A DNA stretch of 64,000 nt from Niallia sp. NCCP-28 (GCF_023168165.1 NZ_BQYJ01000003.1:496001-560000); one strand, 5' to 3'. Numbered from the stretch's first letter, positions 28,058 through 37,656 are shown. Made by a program: numbers and translations. Notes: a model not told the origin generated them from the sequence alone.

Positions 28058-28504
28058 ATGATTGGACTTTTTTTATCGATTATTATTTTTAACATGGCAG
28101 CATTCCGTATAAATGCACATTTATCAAAAAAACAGATTGCTCATATATGGATGTTTACAGTGGCATTCCAAACAGTTGTGGATGTTATGATAGATTTGAA
28201 ATATGGAGGGTATTGGTATTTTTCTAAAGATATTGATTGGCTGTCTCTACTGGCAGTAACAGTATTATTGCCCCCTGTGAATATGGTGTTTTTAAATTGG
28301 TATCCGCTGAATGCTTCTATAAAAAAGAAAATTGTTTATTTCTTTTATTGGGAAATTTTTATGGTAGGTTATGAATTGTTGACATTACTTCCTGAACCAT
28401 GGGGATATTTTCATTATGGATGGTGGAATTGGTGGTATTCCGCGCTTTGCAATCCTGTTCTTTTATCTATTTTATTAAAATACTATAAGTCGTTTGTTCA
28501 ATAA
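28058..28504 (+). CDS. CBO0543 family membrane protein
   Basis: A 148-residue membrane protein with four or five hydrophobic segments and the family's aromatic pattern: DVMIDLKYGGYWYF, LPPVNMVFLNWYP, and a Trp-rich GYFHYGWWNWWYSAL near the C-terminus. Function of the family is unknown; members are common in spore-forming Bacillaceae and Clostridia. AAAAAGGA lies before the ATG. Followed by a hairpin terminator. Confidence 0.8.
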   Translation: MIGLFLSIIIFNMAAFRINAHLSKKQIAHIWMFTVAFQTVVDVMIDLKYGGYWYFSKDIDWLSLLAVTVLLPPVNMVFLNWYPLNASIKKKIVYFFYWEIFMVGYELLTLLPEPWGYFHYGWWNWWYSALCNPVLLSILLKYYKSFVQ

Positions 28505-28545
28505 GCTGAAGCATTATTGTATACAATATTTTCAGCTTATTGATA
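28498..28545 (+). terminator. Terminator after CBO0543 gene
   Basis: TCAATAAGCTGAA (28498-28510) pairs with TTCAGCTTATTGA (28531-28543). Confidence 0.65.
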
Positions 28546-28709
28546 CAAGCATATAAACCAATGCATAAAAAGTGTTTAATATAAATCAATTATCTTAATG
28601 AGTAGCAGGGTGGTTCTTGCTATACGTTGGCACATAAGTTTTATCATTAGAAATGATCTGTTTTTTTGCTAGAATAGTAGAGGAAGACTAAAAGAGAAGC
28701 ACGTTATGA

Positions 28710-29058
28710 ATGAACAAAACAATTGGAATATCGGCACATGTAGATGCAGGAAAAACCACCTTTTCTGAACAGCTGCTTTACTTAAGCGATCCGAAAAAAA
28801 CAACTGCTTCCACTTCAAAAACAACAACTTATTCTTTGCCGACAGGTGTATATAAAAAAAGGCATAAAGGAAATGGAGTAAAACAACTCCAAGTGGCCTT
28901 AAATAAATTGAATTTTAATTGTGGAACTCTTGATGGGATTTTTGGGGGCAAAAACGGAGGATGCCTTAAGACGGTTCCAAAGTGTTTATTGCAACCCGGT
29001 AGATGGCATTTATGGAGCTAAAACATGTTCTGCCATGTTAACACAATTGAACAAGTAA
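28710..29058 (+). pseudogene. Chimeric pseudogene: TetM/EF-G-like GTPase start fused to a peptidoglycan-binding domain
   Basis: The first 24 codons read NKTIGISAHVDAGKTTFSEQ, the P-loop of ribosome-protection/EF-G-type GTPases, and then change abruptly to a Thr/Ser/Lys linker and a PG_binding_1 repeat (GNGVKQLQVALNKLNFN, TLDGIFG). One extra G in the GGGGG at about 28944 breaks the frame; skipping it restores AKTEDALRRFQSVY, VDGIYGAKTCSAMLTQLNK and a stop at 29058. It is the product of a deletion joining two genes, then frameshifted. Confidence 0.75.
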
Positions 29059-29135
29059 GCAATAAGGCATTTTAGAGCAATAACCTTATGAAAGAATAAG
29101 ATGAGAATGCAAAATGGTCCATTTTAAATGACTAT

Positions 29136-29192
29136 AAAAAGAAAACAAACATCCTCTCCTGTTATAGGGAAGAGGATGTTTGTTTTCTTTTT
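29136..29192. terminator. Strong bidirectional terminator
   Basis: A 20-base stem (AAAAAGAAAACAAACATCCT with its complement at 29171-29192) with A and T runs on both sides; serves the symporter gene on the minus strand and the pseudogene side on the plus strand. Confidence 0.88.
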
Positions 29193-30160
29193 TAAGCGGA
29201 TAAATTTTGATCAGGGTTTTCTTCTTTTTCCTTTTTATCTTTCATACGGCTAAATATATTGGCAAGCAGAGAGCCGGAAATATTATGCCATACGCTGAAA
29301 ATGGCACTTGGAACGGCAGCAAGAGGCGAGAAATGGGCAGAAGCGATAGCTACTCCTAAACCGGAATTCTGCATACCGACTTCCATTGCCACTGCTTTTT
29401 GTTTGGCAAGGTCCATGCCGCATAATCGGGCAAAAAAGAATCCAATTAAAAATCCAAGTACATTGTGTAAAATAACTACTCCGAAAATCAGCAGTCCTGT
29501 TTCGGCGATTTTAGCTGCACTGCCTGCAACGACAGCAGATACAATTAAAACGATTGCAATAACGGAAACTAATGGCATTGCTTTTGCGCCAGCGCTGGCT
29601 TGTTTTCCAAAGAATTTTTTAATGATGGCCCCTAGCACTAATGGCACAATCACGACTTGCACAATTGAAAGGAATAAGGAACCAACACTGATATTTATCC
29701 ATTTGCTTGCAAATAAAAGGATTAATAGCGGTGTAACAATTGGTGCAATAATAGTAGAAACAGAGGCAATGGCAACTGCAAGGGCGACATTGCCTCTTGC
29801 TAAAAATACCATAACATTTGATGCTGTGCCGCTTGGGCAACAGCCAACTAAAATGACTCCTATTGCAACTTCTTTCGGCAAATCAAGGCCAATTGCAAGC
29901 CCAAAGGCAATTAAAGGCATAATAATAAAGTGGCCGATAACTCCAAGTGCTACATCTTTTGGCCTTTTCATCACTTCTTTAAAATCGGATGCTTCTAAAG
30001 TTAAACCCATTCCAAACATAACAATTCCAAGTAACGGAACAATATAATTTCCTAGCCAAACGAATTGATCTGGGGAAAAATAAGCAATAATAGCAAAAAA
30101 CAACACCCATAGAGTAAATGTTTTCCCCGCAAAACTACTGACTTTTTCAATGACTTCCAT
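29192..30160 (-). CDS. Bile acid:sodium symporter (BASS) family transporter (YocS-like)
   Basis: A 322-residue membrane protein with nine to ten hydrophobic segments. Seen: GIVMFGMGLTLEASDFKEV, IGVILVGCCPSGTASNVMVFLARGNVALAVA (the discontinuous-helix CPGG/ASN region of the family) and VAMEVGMQNSGLGVAIASAHF (the second EVGMQNSGL signature). The BASS family moves organic anions with sodium; in bacteria the substrates include pantoate, keto acids and others, so bile acid is only a family name. AGGG precedes the ATG at 30160. Confidence 0.92.
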   Translation of the reverse strand: MEVIEKVSSFAGKTFTLWVLFFAIIAYFSPDQFVWLGNYIVPLLGIVMFGMGLTLEASDFKEVMKRPKDVALGVIGHFIIMPLIAFGLAIGLDLPKEVAIGVILVGCCPSGTASNVMVFLARGNVALAVAIASVSTIIAPIVTPLLILLFASKWINISVGSLFLSIVQVVIVPLVLGAIIKKFFGKQASAGAKAMPLVSVIAIVLIVSAVVAGSAAKIAETGLLIFGVVILHNVLGFLIGFFFARLCGMDLAKQKAVAMEVGMQNSGLGVAIASAHFSPLAAVPSAIFSVWHNISGSLLANIFSRMKDKKEKEENPDQNLSA

Positions 30161-30677
30161 CCAAAACCCTCCAAATACTTTGTCAGATTATCTAACAAAT
30201 TTTCTATCTGTTTATACTAATTTAAATATTTTAAAAAATCAATATATTTTTCAGTTATTTTGCGATTTGCAGATGTAAAGAGGAGATTTCTTCTAGTATA
30301 TATTTGTAAATGAATAATAGATGAAAAAGGAAAAAAATCAAAACCAACGCTTTAGCATAAAAGCTGAAGCAGCTTAAAACCATGATTTTAAAGGTTTTTT
30401 TATTTACTATTAATAGGAACAGAGAATATTTTAGTAGATTTATTAATAGATAAACACTTTAGTCTGCTAATATACTAAAAAAAATATTGACAGTGCCTTT
30501 AGCTTCATGATAGATTAAGTTTATTGATTCACTTCTCTAATATATTATCGTGATAAAGTATTTGCGGGAAATTATACATAACAGTTGTTTTATTAGCTTT
30601 TCGTAAATGCAAAAAATGTACAAATTATAATCAAGCTAGAGTAAAATTTAACTTCATTAAAGGTGGTTTTCTACAAG
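30161..30677. other. Intergenic region
   Basis: About 515 AT-rich bases between divergent transporter genes. It holds a promoter candidate at 30487-30516 for the ABC importer; no riboswitch was recognised. Confidence 0.4.
30487..30516 (+). promoter_or_regulatory. Candidate promoter of ABC importer operon
   Basis: TTGACA (30487-30492) with TAGATT (30511-30516) at an 18-base spacing, about 160 bases before the substrate-binding-protein gene. Confidence 0.4.
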
Positions 30678-31460
30678 ATGAAACGTTTGACAACTATTAT
30701 CCTAAGTTTAACAGCATTATTTCTTATTCTTGCTGGCTGTTCAAGTACATCTAAGGAAAAAAAAGGGAATGATGATACATTAATTATTGGAATCGACGAT
30801 AAATTTGCTCCAATGGGTTTCCGTGATGAAGACAATAAAATTGTTGGATTTGATATTGACTATGCCAAAGCAGCAGCGGAAAAAATGGGCGCAAAAGTAG
30901 AGTTTCAGCCAATTGATTGGAAAACAAAAGAATCGGAACTAAGCAGTGGTCGAATTGATCTGATTTGGAATGGCTATACGATTACAGACGAACGCAAAAA
31001 GAAAGTTCTATTTACAAAACCATATTTAAAAAATGCGCAAGTTGTGGTGACGCTAAAAGATTCCAAACTATCAAAATTGGCTGATTTAAATGGAAAAGTT
31101 GTGGGGCTTCAATCATTATCTTCCGCTTCAGATGCGTTAGATGCTAATCCAATTAAATCTAAGATTAAAGAAGTTACGGAGTTCTCTGATAATGTAATGG
31201 CGTTAAATGATTTAAAATCAGGCCGCTTGGATGCTGTAGTTATTGATGAAGTGGTAATTGATTATTATATGACAAAAGAAAAAGACAGCTTTAAAGTGCT
31301 AGATGAGTCTCTGGCTCCAGAAGAGTATGGAATTGGCGTGAAAAAAGGAAATGAAGCGTTACTGGAGAAGCTGCAAAAAGCACTGGACGAAATGAATGAA
31401 GATGGAACTGCCGCTAAGATTTCTGAAAAGTGGTTTGGCGAAAATAAAGTATTAAACTAA
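30678..31460 (+). CDS. Amino-acid ABC transporter substrate-binding lipoprotein
   Basis: A 260-residue lipoprotein of the SBP_bac_3 family. Residues 1-22 are a lipoprotein signal with lipobox LAGC (FLILAGCSS); the mature part has LIIGIDDKFAPMGFRDED, VGFDIDYAKAAAEKMG, GRIDLIWNGYTITDERKKKVLFTKPY, and GRLDAVVIDE, as in polar amino-acid receptors (TcyA/GlnH/ArtP types). It binds the substrate outside the membrane and delivers it to the permease at 31539. The ATG at 30678 starts the signal peptide; a GTG 15 bases earlier would add a non-signal extension. Exact amino acid not predictable. Confidence 0.9.
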   Translation: MKRLTTIILSLTALFLILAGCSSTSKEKKGNDDTLIIGIDDKFAPMGFRDEDNKIVGFDIDYAKAAAEKMGAKVEFQPIDWKTKESELSSGRIDLIWNGYTITDERKKKVLFTKPYLKNAQVVVTLKDSKLSKLADLNGKVVGLQSLSSASDALDANPIKSKIKEVTEFSDNVMALNDLKSGRLDAVVIDEVVIDYYMTKEKDSFKVLDESLAPEEYGIGVKKGNEALLEKLQKALDEMNEDGTAAKISEKWFGENKVLN

Positions 31461-31484
31461 AAAATAAGTTAAAATAATTATAGG

Positions 31485-31522
31485 GCAAAACAGGGGTTCC
31501 TAGAGAAGCCCTGTTTTGTTTA
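31485..31522 (+). terminator. Intra-operon hairpin after binding-protein gene
   Basis: CAAAACAGGG (31486-31495) pairs with CCCTGTTTTG (31509-31518), followed by TTTATT. It probably lets more binding-protein than permease mRNA accumulate. Confidence 0.65.
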
Positions 31523-31538
31523 TTGGAGGAATTTTTTT

Positions 31539-32198
31539 ATGTCTTTAGATTATATCATCTCCATTTCAAAGCCGATGCTAGAAGGGGCTCAGGCGACGAT
31601 TCTGTTATTTCTGGTTGCGATTATCGCTTCCATTCCATTGGGATTTGTTGTAACACTTGCTGTTAGAAGCAGCATTAAACCGGTCGCATGGCTTGCTCAT
31701 ACGTATATTTATGTCATGCGTGGAACGCCATTATTATTGCAGCTATTATTTATCTGTTTTGGTTTGCCGATGATTCCTGTTATTGGTGAATATATGGTAT
31801 TGGACCGTTTTGCTGCTGCTTCATTAGGATTTATTTTGAATTATACCGCTTATTTTGCAGAAATCTTTCGTGGGGGTCTTTTGGCAATTGATAAAGGGCA
31901 ATATGAAGCATCCCAAGTGCTTGGTTTAAATAAATGGCAGACAACTACACGTGTCATCTTGCCGCAAATGTTTCGCATTGCACTTCCTGCAGTTGCAAAC
32001 GAATCGGTAACTTTAGTAAAAGATACGGCGCTTTTATACGCAGTTGCTGTTCCTGAAATTTTGCATTTTGCGCAAACAGCAGTAAACCGCGATTTTACGA
32101 TTGTTCCGTTTTTTGTAGCGGGGATTATCTACTTAATCATGACGTTAATATTAACATTGTTATTTAAATGGATGGAACGAAAATTTAAATTTGAATAA
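31539..32198 (+). CDS. Amino-acid ABC transporter permease (HisM type)
   Basis: A 219-residue permease with about five membrane segments. The EAA loop reads [22 protein letters not shown] (family consensus EAA-x3-G-x9-I-x-LP), and the N-terminal half has [17 protein letters not shown], the HisMQ signature. It forms the membrane channel with itself or a partner. GGAGGAA precedes the ATG. The stop is 17 bases from the ATPase start, so they are cotranscribed. Confidence 0.93.
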   Translation: MSLDYIISISKPMLEGAQATILLFLVAIIASIPLGFVVTLAVRSSIKPVAWLAHTYIYVMRGTPLLLQLLFICFGLPMIPVIGEYMVLDRFAAASLGFILNYTAYFAEIFRGGLLAIDKGQYEASQVLGLNKWQTTTRVILPQMFRIALPAVANESVTLVKDTALLYAVAVPEILHFAQTAVNRDFTIVPFFVAGIIYLIMTLILTLLFKWMERKFKFE

Positions 32199-32214
32199 AA
32201 AGGAAGTGAACAAT

Positions 32215-32961
32215 ATGGGGATTATGGAAATTTCCAACTTAAAAAAATCATACGGGGATTTAGAGGTGTTAAAGCAAATATCTTTTGATGTGAATAAAAA
32301 CGATGTAGTTGCAGTAATTGGCCCTTCTGGATCAGGAAAAAGCACGATGCTGAGAAGCCTTGTGCATTTGGAACAAATACAAGGGGGCAGCATCACGGTT
32401 TGCGGCGACCGCTTAGTGGAAGATGGCGTCTATTCAAAACCAAAGGAAATTAAGCAGATTACTTCTAAAATGGGTATGGTTTTTCAACATTTTAATCTTT
32501 TTCCACATTTAACGGTTAAACAAAATTTGGAACTTGCACCAAAAATGGCGAAGAAAGAGTCTTTATCACAAATAGAGGGAAAATCTAAAGACCTGTTGGC
32601 GAAAATTGGGTTAACGGACCGTACTAATGCCTATCCTGCTAATCTTTCTGGGGGACAAAAGCAGCGTGTTGCCATCGCCCGAGCTTTGATGATGAGCCCA
32701 GAAATTTTGCTGTTTGATGAACCAACATCAGCGCTTGATCCAGAATTGACGGGGGAAGTCCTTAAGGTAATGAAGGATTTGGCTGAAGAACATATGACAA
32801 TGATTGTTGTGACACATGAAATGGGGTTTGCGAAAGAAGTGGCAAACAGAGTGATTTTTATGGATAATGGAGAAGTTGTCGAATCTGCTCATCCAAATGA
32901 ATTTTTTAACAACCCACAATTTGATCGGACTAAAGCATTTTTGAATCGGAATTTTAAATGA
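32215..32961 (+). CDS. Amino-acid ABC transporter ATPase (GlnQ type)
   Basis: A 248-residue ATPase: Walker A GPSGSGKS (36-43), Q-loop [10 protein letters not shown], signature LSGGQKQR, Walker [15 protein letters not shown] and switch His in VVTHEM. It is the motor of the polar amino-acid importer encoded by the three-gene operon. AAGGAAGTG lies before the ATG at 32215; in-frame starts at 32191 overlap the permease end and have no site. Confidence 0.95.
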   Translation: MGIMEISNLKKSYGDLEVLKQISFDVNKNDVVAVIGPSGSGKSTMLRSLVHLEQIQGGSITVCGDRLVEDGVYSKPKEIKQITSKMGMVFQHFNLFPHLTVKQNLELAPKMAKKESLSQIEGKSKDLLAKIGLTDRTNAYPANLSGGQKQRVAIARALMMSPEILLFDEPTSALDPELTGEVLKVMKDLAEEHMTMIVVTHEMGFAKEVANRVIFMDNGEVVESAHPNEFFNNPQFDRTKAFLNRNFK

Positions 32962-32974
32962 TAGATCGTTGATT

Positions 32975-33015
32975 AAGCTGCACACAATAAGAGGTTATTG
33001 TGTGCAGCTTTTTTA
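32975..33015 (+). terminator. Terminator of ABC importer operon
   Basis: AAGCTGCACACAATAA pairs with TTATTGTGTGCAGCTT around GAGG, followed by TTTT. Confidence 0.9.
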
Positions 33016-33167
33016 TACATGATGGTTGGTGTTTGGTGTTTTTTTTGTCAAAAAATGAAGCAAAGTATTAGTAAAAAGAAGCAACGATAGCCAAAAGATA
33101 GTTGAAAAATAAATGATAGAAAGACAGAAGAGGAAATTAAACAATGTGCTGTTTTTTATTGCCTTCT

Positions 33168-33968
33168 CTAAAAAATTAAATCAATATGAGATGTTTTTGC
33201 TTTTTTGACAGGGTAAATGCCAAAAGAGTCTGGAATAAGTTGTGTCGATCGATAGAGCAGTTCAGATACCGTAACGCATTTATATCCGTTTTTGTATAAA
33301 AACTCCAAAATATTATCTAATGCATGCACTGTTTGACAATTCTGTGTATATTCACTGCCATGCCAATCATGAAATAGAATGATGTTGCCTGGTTTTATTC
33401 CTTTTGTTACATAGTTGCAAATTTGACCGGCAGAAGGATTTGCCCAATCGCGAGGATCTTGATTCCATGACCATAATACAACTTCTTTTCTGTTTTTTAT
33501 TGCGGTATTTATAATGACATCATTATAAATGCCTCCTACAGGACGATAAAGAGATGGCTTAAAACCAGTGAATTTTTTTATAATAGTATCTGTTTTTTCT
33601 AATTCAGCTGATAGTTTTTCTGCTGTCATATTATGATGAAGATGGTGAAACGTATGATTGGCGATTTCATGCCCTTCTTTTACTTCCCGTTTTAAAACAT
33701 CAGGAAATCGGATTACTTTATTGCCAGCTACAAAAAAAGTGGCTTTCGCATCATATTTAGCTAATATATCCAGTATTTGAGGGGTGAAAACGGGATGAGG
33801 CCCATCATCAAAAGTAAGGGCAACTAATTTTTCTTTTGTATTTACGTCCCAAAAAACATGTCCCGTTTTTTCATATGTTTCCCGACTATTAGCGGATGCG
33901 AATGTATGAGTTTGATAAAAAAAGAAAAAAGTGAATAAAAGCGTTGTAAAAAAATATAATTTTTTCAT
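33168..33968 (-). CDS. Polysaccharide deacetylase family protein (NodB domain)
   Basis: A 266-residue secreted or membrane-anchored deacetylase. Residues 1-25 are a signal peptide (KKLYFFTTLLFTFFFFYQ, THTFASA). The NodB domain has the catalytic LTFDDGPHP (motif 1), HEIANHTFHHLHH (metal-binding His pair, motif 2), RPVGG (motif 3, normally RPPYG) and WSWNQDPRDW (motif 4, normally WSxDxxDW). Such enzymes remove acetyl groups from peptidoglycan or chitin-like polymers. The ATG at 33968 is 8 bases from AAGGAGTG; the GTG at 33977 is inside that site. It neighbours a cell-wall enzyme cluster. Confidence 0.88.
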   Translation of the reverse strand: MKKLYFFTTLLFTFFFFYQTHTFASANSRETYEKTGHVFWDVNTKEKLVALTFDDGPHPVFTPQILDILAKYDAKATFFVAGNKVIRFPDVLKREVKEGHEIANHTFHHLHHNMTAEKLSAELEKTDTIIKKFTGFKPSLYRPVGGIYNDVIINTAIKNRKEVVLWSWNQDPRDWANPSAGQICNYVTKGIKPGNIILFHDWHGSEYTQNCQTVHALDNILEFLYKNGYKCVTVSELLYRSTQLIPDSFGIYPVKKAKTSHIDLIF

Positions 33969-34991
33969 TAAGTGCACTCCTTATTAATGATGAACTTAGT
34001 TTATGAAGTCTTTATTAAAAATATTTAAGGAGAATATGCTATGAAATAATTGACAGGGTTTAGTTGCACTGTAAGACAGATAGAAAGGAACTAATGCAGT
34101 AGAGAACCTGTTAGGTAAGTTGAATGATACAATGTTTTGTATAATGCAGAGATTAAGCTGAAAAAGAAAATGACAGTTATAAACCTTAGATGAAAATTCT
34201 CAAAAAACATGTATCGTATGTATAAATAAAATAAATTCCTTGCCAATTTTTTTCGATGCAGGAAGCCATTATTAGAGGAATTAATTTGATAGATTGATAA
34301 AAGAAGTATATAGATAAAAGAAGTAAGATAATTAGGCAAACAAAAAAGAGAGGAGTTTGTATAAATAAAAAATAATGTGAATTAACTATGTAGCAAAAAA
34401 ATTTTTTTGCTTGCATTCGTTTTATTCTTATTAATATCTCCATTTATATTTTATTTTAATCAAATTATTCACTCTCCATATTTAATTTTAGACATTGCAG
34501 GATTGGTTTGCTGTTCAATATGCTTCTTTTTTTGACTATTTTAATTGGAAAATTTGGTATTCAGTATTCATCTATTCCATATTGTATCTAAATTACACTA
34601 TTCGTTCTTTTTCTGGAAAAGTTATTTGTCCCCCGAAAACTTATATTCAAATGCTTTCTATAGAAACCTCCCTCGAATTAAGGGTTTTTAATTAGGTCTC
34701 TGAAAAACAAACAAAGGTCTTCTTAAAACTTTTATTCCTCTATTCTTAAAAGGATTTATATCCATCATTTTTCTTAATAAGAGTATAAAAAATACATTCA
34801 TAATCGTCAGATTCATTAATTAAAGATAACTTAGAAAAATATTCTAGAAAAAACGTTATAAAGGTAGAAAAAATTCAAGGCTTATTCTAGCGGGAAATTT
34901 AAATGCTTTTTATCGTTTCAGAAGAAAGACCAGTTTTTTCAATACATAGTTTAAGTATTACTACGAAAAATAATATTAAGGTGGTGAATAA
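33969..34991. other. Long AT-rich intergenic region, possible gene debris
   Basis: About 1 kb. A frame at about 34388-34534 reads SKKIFLLAFVLFLLISPFIF and DIAGLVCCSICFFF, a membrane-protein-like stretch, but with no start, ribosome site or continuation; other frames continue it (FDYFNWKIWYSVFIYS). It may be a decayed membrane-protein gene. No riboswitch recognised. Confidence 0.4.
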
Positions 34992-37139
34992 ATGAATTTT
35001 CAGGATTTTCAACAAATCGAACTAAAAGAAAAAAATGGGGAAATTTTTCTGGTATTACATATGAAGCCAAATCATCAATTATTTGATACAGAGTTCGGCA
35101 GTGAATTTTTTTATTCTAGGAAAAGTAATATAGACTTGATTAACTCAGCAAAAAAAATGATAAAAAGGCAATTTCCAAAACTAAAAATGGCAACCATTAT
35201 TATTGCTGCAGGAGCTACTATTTTAACAAGTTTTCCTTTCCAAAAGGCGGAAGCACATGAAGTAACCTTTAATATGTCATATCTTTATTTCGGAAATACT
35301 AAATCTTACATTTCTGAAATCGATAAAACACAAGGGAATTTAAATCTCGTTTCACCTAGTTATTTTGATATTAATTCCGATGGTTCTCTTAAAATAACGA
35401 ATCAATTTGATGCTTCGTTTGTAAAAGAAATGCATAATCGAGGGATTAAAGTAGTTCCTTTTTTAAGTAATCACTGGGATAGAACGCTTGGACGCTCAGC
35501 TTTAAATAATCGCGAAAAATTAACAACTCAAATCGCTGAATTTATAAAAAATAATAATTTAGACGGTATACAAGTGGATATAGAAAATACCACAGAAATC
35601 GACAGAGATTCATACACTGATTTAGTCAAGATGCTTCGTGAAAAATTGCCTTCCGATAAAGAGGTATCTGTCGCAGTTGCTGCCAATCCGAGTGGATGGA
35701 CAAAAGGTTGGCAGGGTTCCTATGACTACAAGGAGTTGGCGAAGTATTCCAGTTATCTAATGCTAATGGCATACGATGAAAGTTTTGAAGGAAGCCCAGA
35801 GGGTCCAGTTGCAAGCTATGGATGGGTTGAGCGGTCTATTCAATATACATTAAAACAAGGAATTTCTCCAGACAAAATAGTACTAGGGATTCCATTTTAT
35901 GGCCGCTACTGGAAAGAAGGCGGAGCATCAGGGGGTACTGGCATATCCAATGTGCGAGTAGATGAGCTGCTGGCAAAATACGGCGGTACTGTAACATTTG
36001 ATGAAAATACAAAATCGCCCAAAGCAACTATTACAATTAAAGAAGGGGCACCTCTTACTACAATTGCAGGGAAAACCTTTACGCCCGGGACCTATCATAT
36101 TTGGTACGAAAATAGTGACTCTATTGGTGCAAAGTTTGATCTTATTCATAAATACAATTTAAAAGGGTCTGGCAGCTGGAGTTTAGGGCAGGAAAATACA
36201 TCCATTTGGCAAAATTATCGAACATGGATGTCCGATAATGGACAAACTACAGCTAAGGCAACAGAATCAATACAACCAAAAGAACAGACAGGAGGAATAT
36301 CTCCTGCTGAGATAACTGCTAAATATACAGTTAAATCAGGAGATTCTCTTTGGAAAATTGCGACTGCTTACAAAATGACTATAGATCAATTAAAGCAATT
36401 AAACAATTTAGGATCTGATTCCATTTTTGTCGGACAAGTACTAAATGTTAACAGTTCGGAAACTGCGACTTCTGCAACCGCTGACAAATCTATAGCTAGT
36501 GATTCGCCTGTCTCCACATCTTCTAATACATCAGCAAACAAAGAAACTAGCGAGGAAAAGGCGACGGCTGCTGAAAAGCCGCCTTCCAAAACGACTGCAA
36601 CAGCAGCTGCCAAACCTTCTGTAACTGTAAAAACACCTGCTTCTACTATATCAAAAAAGACATCCTCTACATTAAAAACAGGATCAAAAGGAAGCGCCGT
36701 TGTAGATATGCAAAATAAGTTAAAGAAAACCGGCATCTATAAAGGAAAAGCAAATGGGACTTATGACAGTTCCACTAGAAGTGCTGTTGTTGCATTCCAA
36801 AAAAAATATAAATTAAAGGCAGATGGCATTGCCGGGCCAGCTACATTATCGAAATTGGACAATGTTACGACTATGAATGGAAAAAGTACAGCAACAGCAG
36901 CAAAAAAAGTAGTGAAAACATATTCTACTCTAAAACAAGGATCAAAAGGAAGCGCCGTTGCAGATATGCAAAATAAGTTAAAAAAGGCCGGCATCTATAA
37001 AGGAAAAGCAAATGGGACTTATGACAGTTCCACTAGAACTGCTGTTATAGCATTCCAAAAAAAGTATAAATTAAAAGCAGATGGTATTGCGGGATCGGTA
37101 ACGCTTGCTAAATTAGATGTTGTTGCAAATGCTAAATAG
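34992..37139 (+). CDS. Secreted GH18 glycosidase with LysM and two PG-binding domains
   Basis: A 715-residue cell-wall protein. Residues 1-60 are a polar extension; about 65-82 are a hydrophobic signal/anchor ending AEA (86-88). A GH18 barrel spans about 92-410 with the motif LDGIQVDIEN (190-199, acid Glu198), as in spore cortex or peptidoglycan N-acetylglucosaminidases (YaaH/SleL-like, chitinase fold). A LysM (about 434-478), a Ser/Thr/Ala linker and two nearly identical PG_binding_1 domains (about 558-622 and 646-712) follow. The extension also occurs in the NlpC/P60 protein at 37729. GGTGG precedes the ATG. A role in cell separation or spore germination is inferred. Confidence 0.88.
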   Translation: MNFQDFQQIELKEKNGEIFLVLHMKPNHQLFDTEFGSEFFYSRKSNIDLINSAKKMIKRQFPKLKMATIIIAAGATILTSFPFQKAEAHEVTFNMSYLYFGNTKSYISEIDKTQGNLNLVSPSYFDINSDGSLKITNQFDASFVKEMHNRGIKVVPFLSNHWDRTLGRSALNNREKLTTQIAEFIKNNNLDGIQVDIENTTEIDRDSYTDLVKMLREKLPSDKEVSVAVAANPSGWTKGWQGSYDYKELAKYSSYLMLMAYDESFEGSPEGPVASYGWVERSIQYTLKQGISPDKIVLGIPFYGRYWKEGGASGGTGISNVRVDELLAKYGGTVTFDENTKSPKATITIKEGAPLTTIAGKTFTPGTYHIWYENSDSIGAKFDLIHKYNLKGSGSWSLGQENTSIWQNYRTWMSDNGQTTAKATESIQPKEQTGGISPAEITAKYTVKSGDSLWKIATAYKMTIDQLKQLNNLGSDSIFVGQVLNVNSSETATSATADKSIASDSPVSTSSNTSANKETSEEKATAAEKPPSKTTATAAAKPSVTVKTPASTISKKTSSTLKTGSKGSAVVDMQNKLKKTGIYKGKANGTYDSSTRSAVVAFQKKYKLKADGIAGPATLSKLDNVTTMNGKSTATAAKKVVKTYSTLKQGSKGSAVADMQNKLKKAGIYKGKANGTYDSSTRTAVIAFQKKYKLKADGIAGSVTLAKLDVVANAK
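36655..37130 (+). repeat. Tandem duplication inside GH18 gene
   Basis: About 36677-36860 and 36935-37115 are nearly identical at DNA level (shared AAAAGGAAGCGCCGTTG and GACAGTTCCACTAGAA), encoding the two PG_binding_1 domains. The similarity is high enough to suggest a recent duplication or gene conversion. Confidence 0.8.
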
Positions 37140-37155
37140 GAGAGGTAATTTATTT

Positions 37156-37611
37156 ATGAAAAAAGTGGTTGTTATATGCTTATCTATGTTGTTTATTTTC
37201 TTTTCAGTGCATTCTCAATTATTTGCAAGAGAAGATATTTCAAAATTTTTTGGTGTTGGTGCAAACATCAAACAAATAAATCCAGGGGAATATTTAGTTA
37301 AAACTAAAGGAGAAAAAATAGAGGAAGGTTTTGTATATACACCCAAAGAAAAATTCACCTCTAAAAAGATTCAATACAAAATAAAATTAAAGGGAAAAGG
37401 AAAACATTTTTTAGTGATTGAAGAAACAGATGCAAGAGGAGTTTTTATTAAGGAAAAAAAATGGGCGGTAGAACTATCTAATAGCTGGAAATCATTCACT
37501 GCTTCATATGAATTAAAAAACAATACATCACAAATAGATGTATTTGTTCGCACCTCAGAAAAAACAAAAACAGAATTCAATTTTAAGGATTTGCAAATAA
37601 AGAATCAATAG
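37156..37611 (+). CDS. Secreted protein of unknown function
   Basis: A 151-residue protein with a signal peptide (about 1-24: KKVVVICLSMLFIFFSVHS, then QLFA). The mature part is a beta-rich, Lys/Glu-rich domain of about 125 residues (PGEYLVKTKGEKIEEGFVYT, KIQYKIKLKGKGKHFLVIEE), which resembles carbohydrate-binding-module architecture but which I cannot assign. GGAGAGG is 10 bases before the ATG at 37156. It starts 17 bases after the GH18 stop, so the two are cotranscribed and it may act on the same polymer. Confidence 0.75.
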   Translation: MKKVVVICLSMLFIFFSVHSQLFAREDISKFFGVGANIKQINPGEYLVKTKGEKIEEGFVYTPKEKFTSKKIQYKIKLKGKGKHFLVIEETDARGVFIKEKKWAVELSNSWKSFTASYELKNNTSQIDVFVRTSEKTKTEFNFKDLQIKNQ

Positions 37612-37616
37612 TGTTA

Positions 37617-37656
37617 CAACCTTTGCTAGTCCAGTTGCTAACAAAGGTTTTTTTGC
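37617..37656 (+). terminator. Terminator after GH18 operon
   Basis: AACCTTTGCTAG pairs with CTAACAAAGGTT (partial), followed by TTTTTTT. Confidence 0.75.

Noticed and set aside
29259-30047. 262-codon frame opposite the BASS symporter gene
   Set aside because: Antisense shadow of a clear membrane protein gene.
34388-34534. Hydrophobic frame KKIFLLAFVLFLLISPF
   Set aside because: No start or ribosome site; noted only as possible debris.
36386-36994. Antisense frames over the PG-binding domains
   Set aside because: Low-complexity shadows created by the Ala/Thr/Lys-rich linker and repeats.
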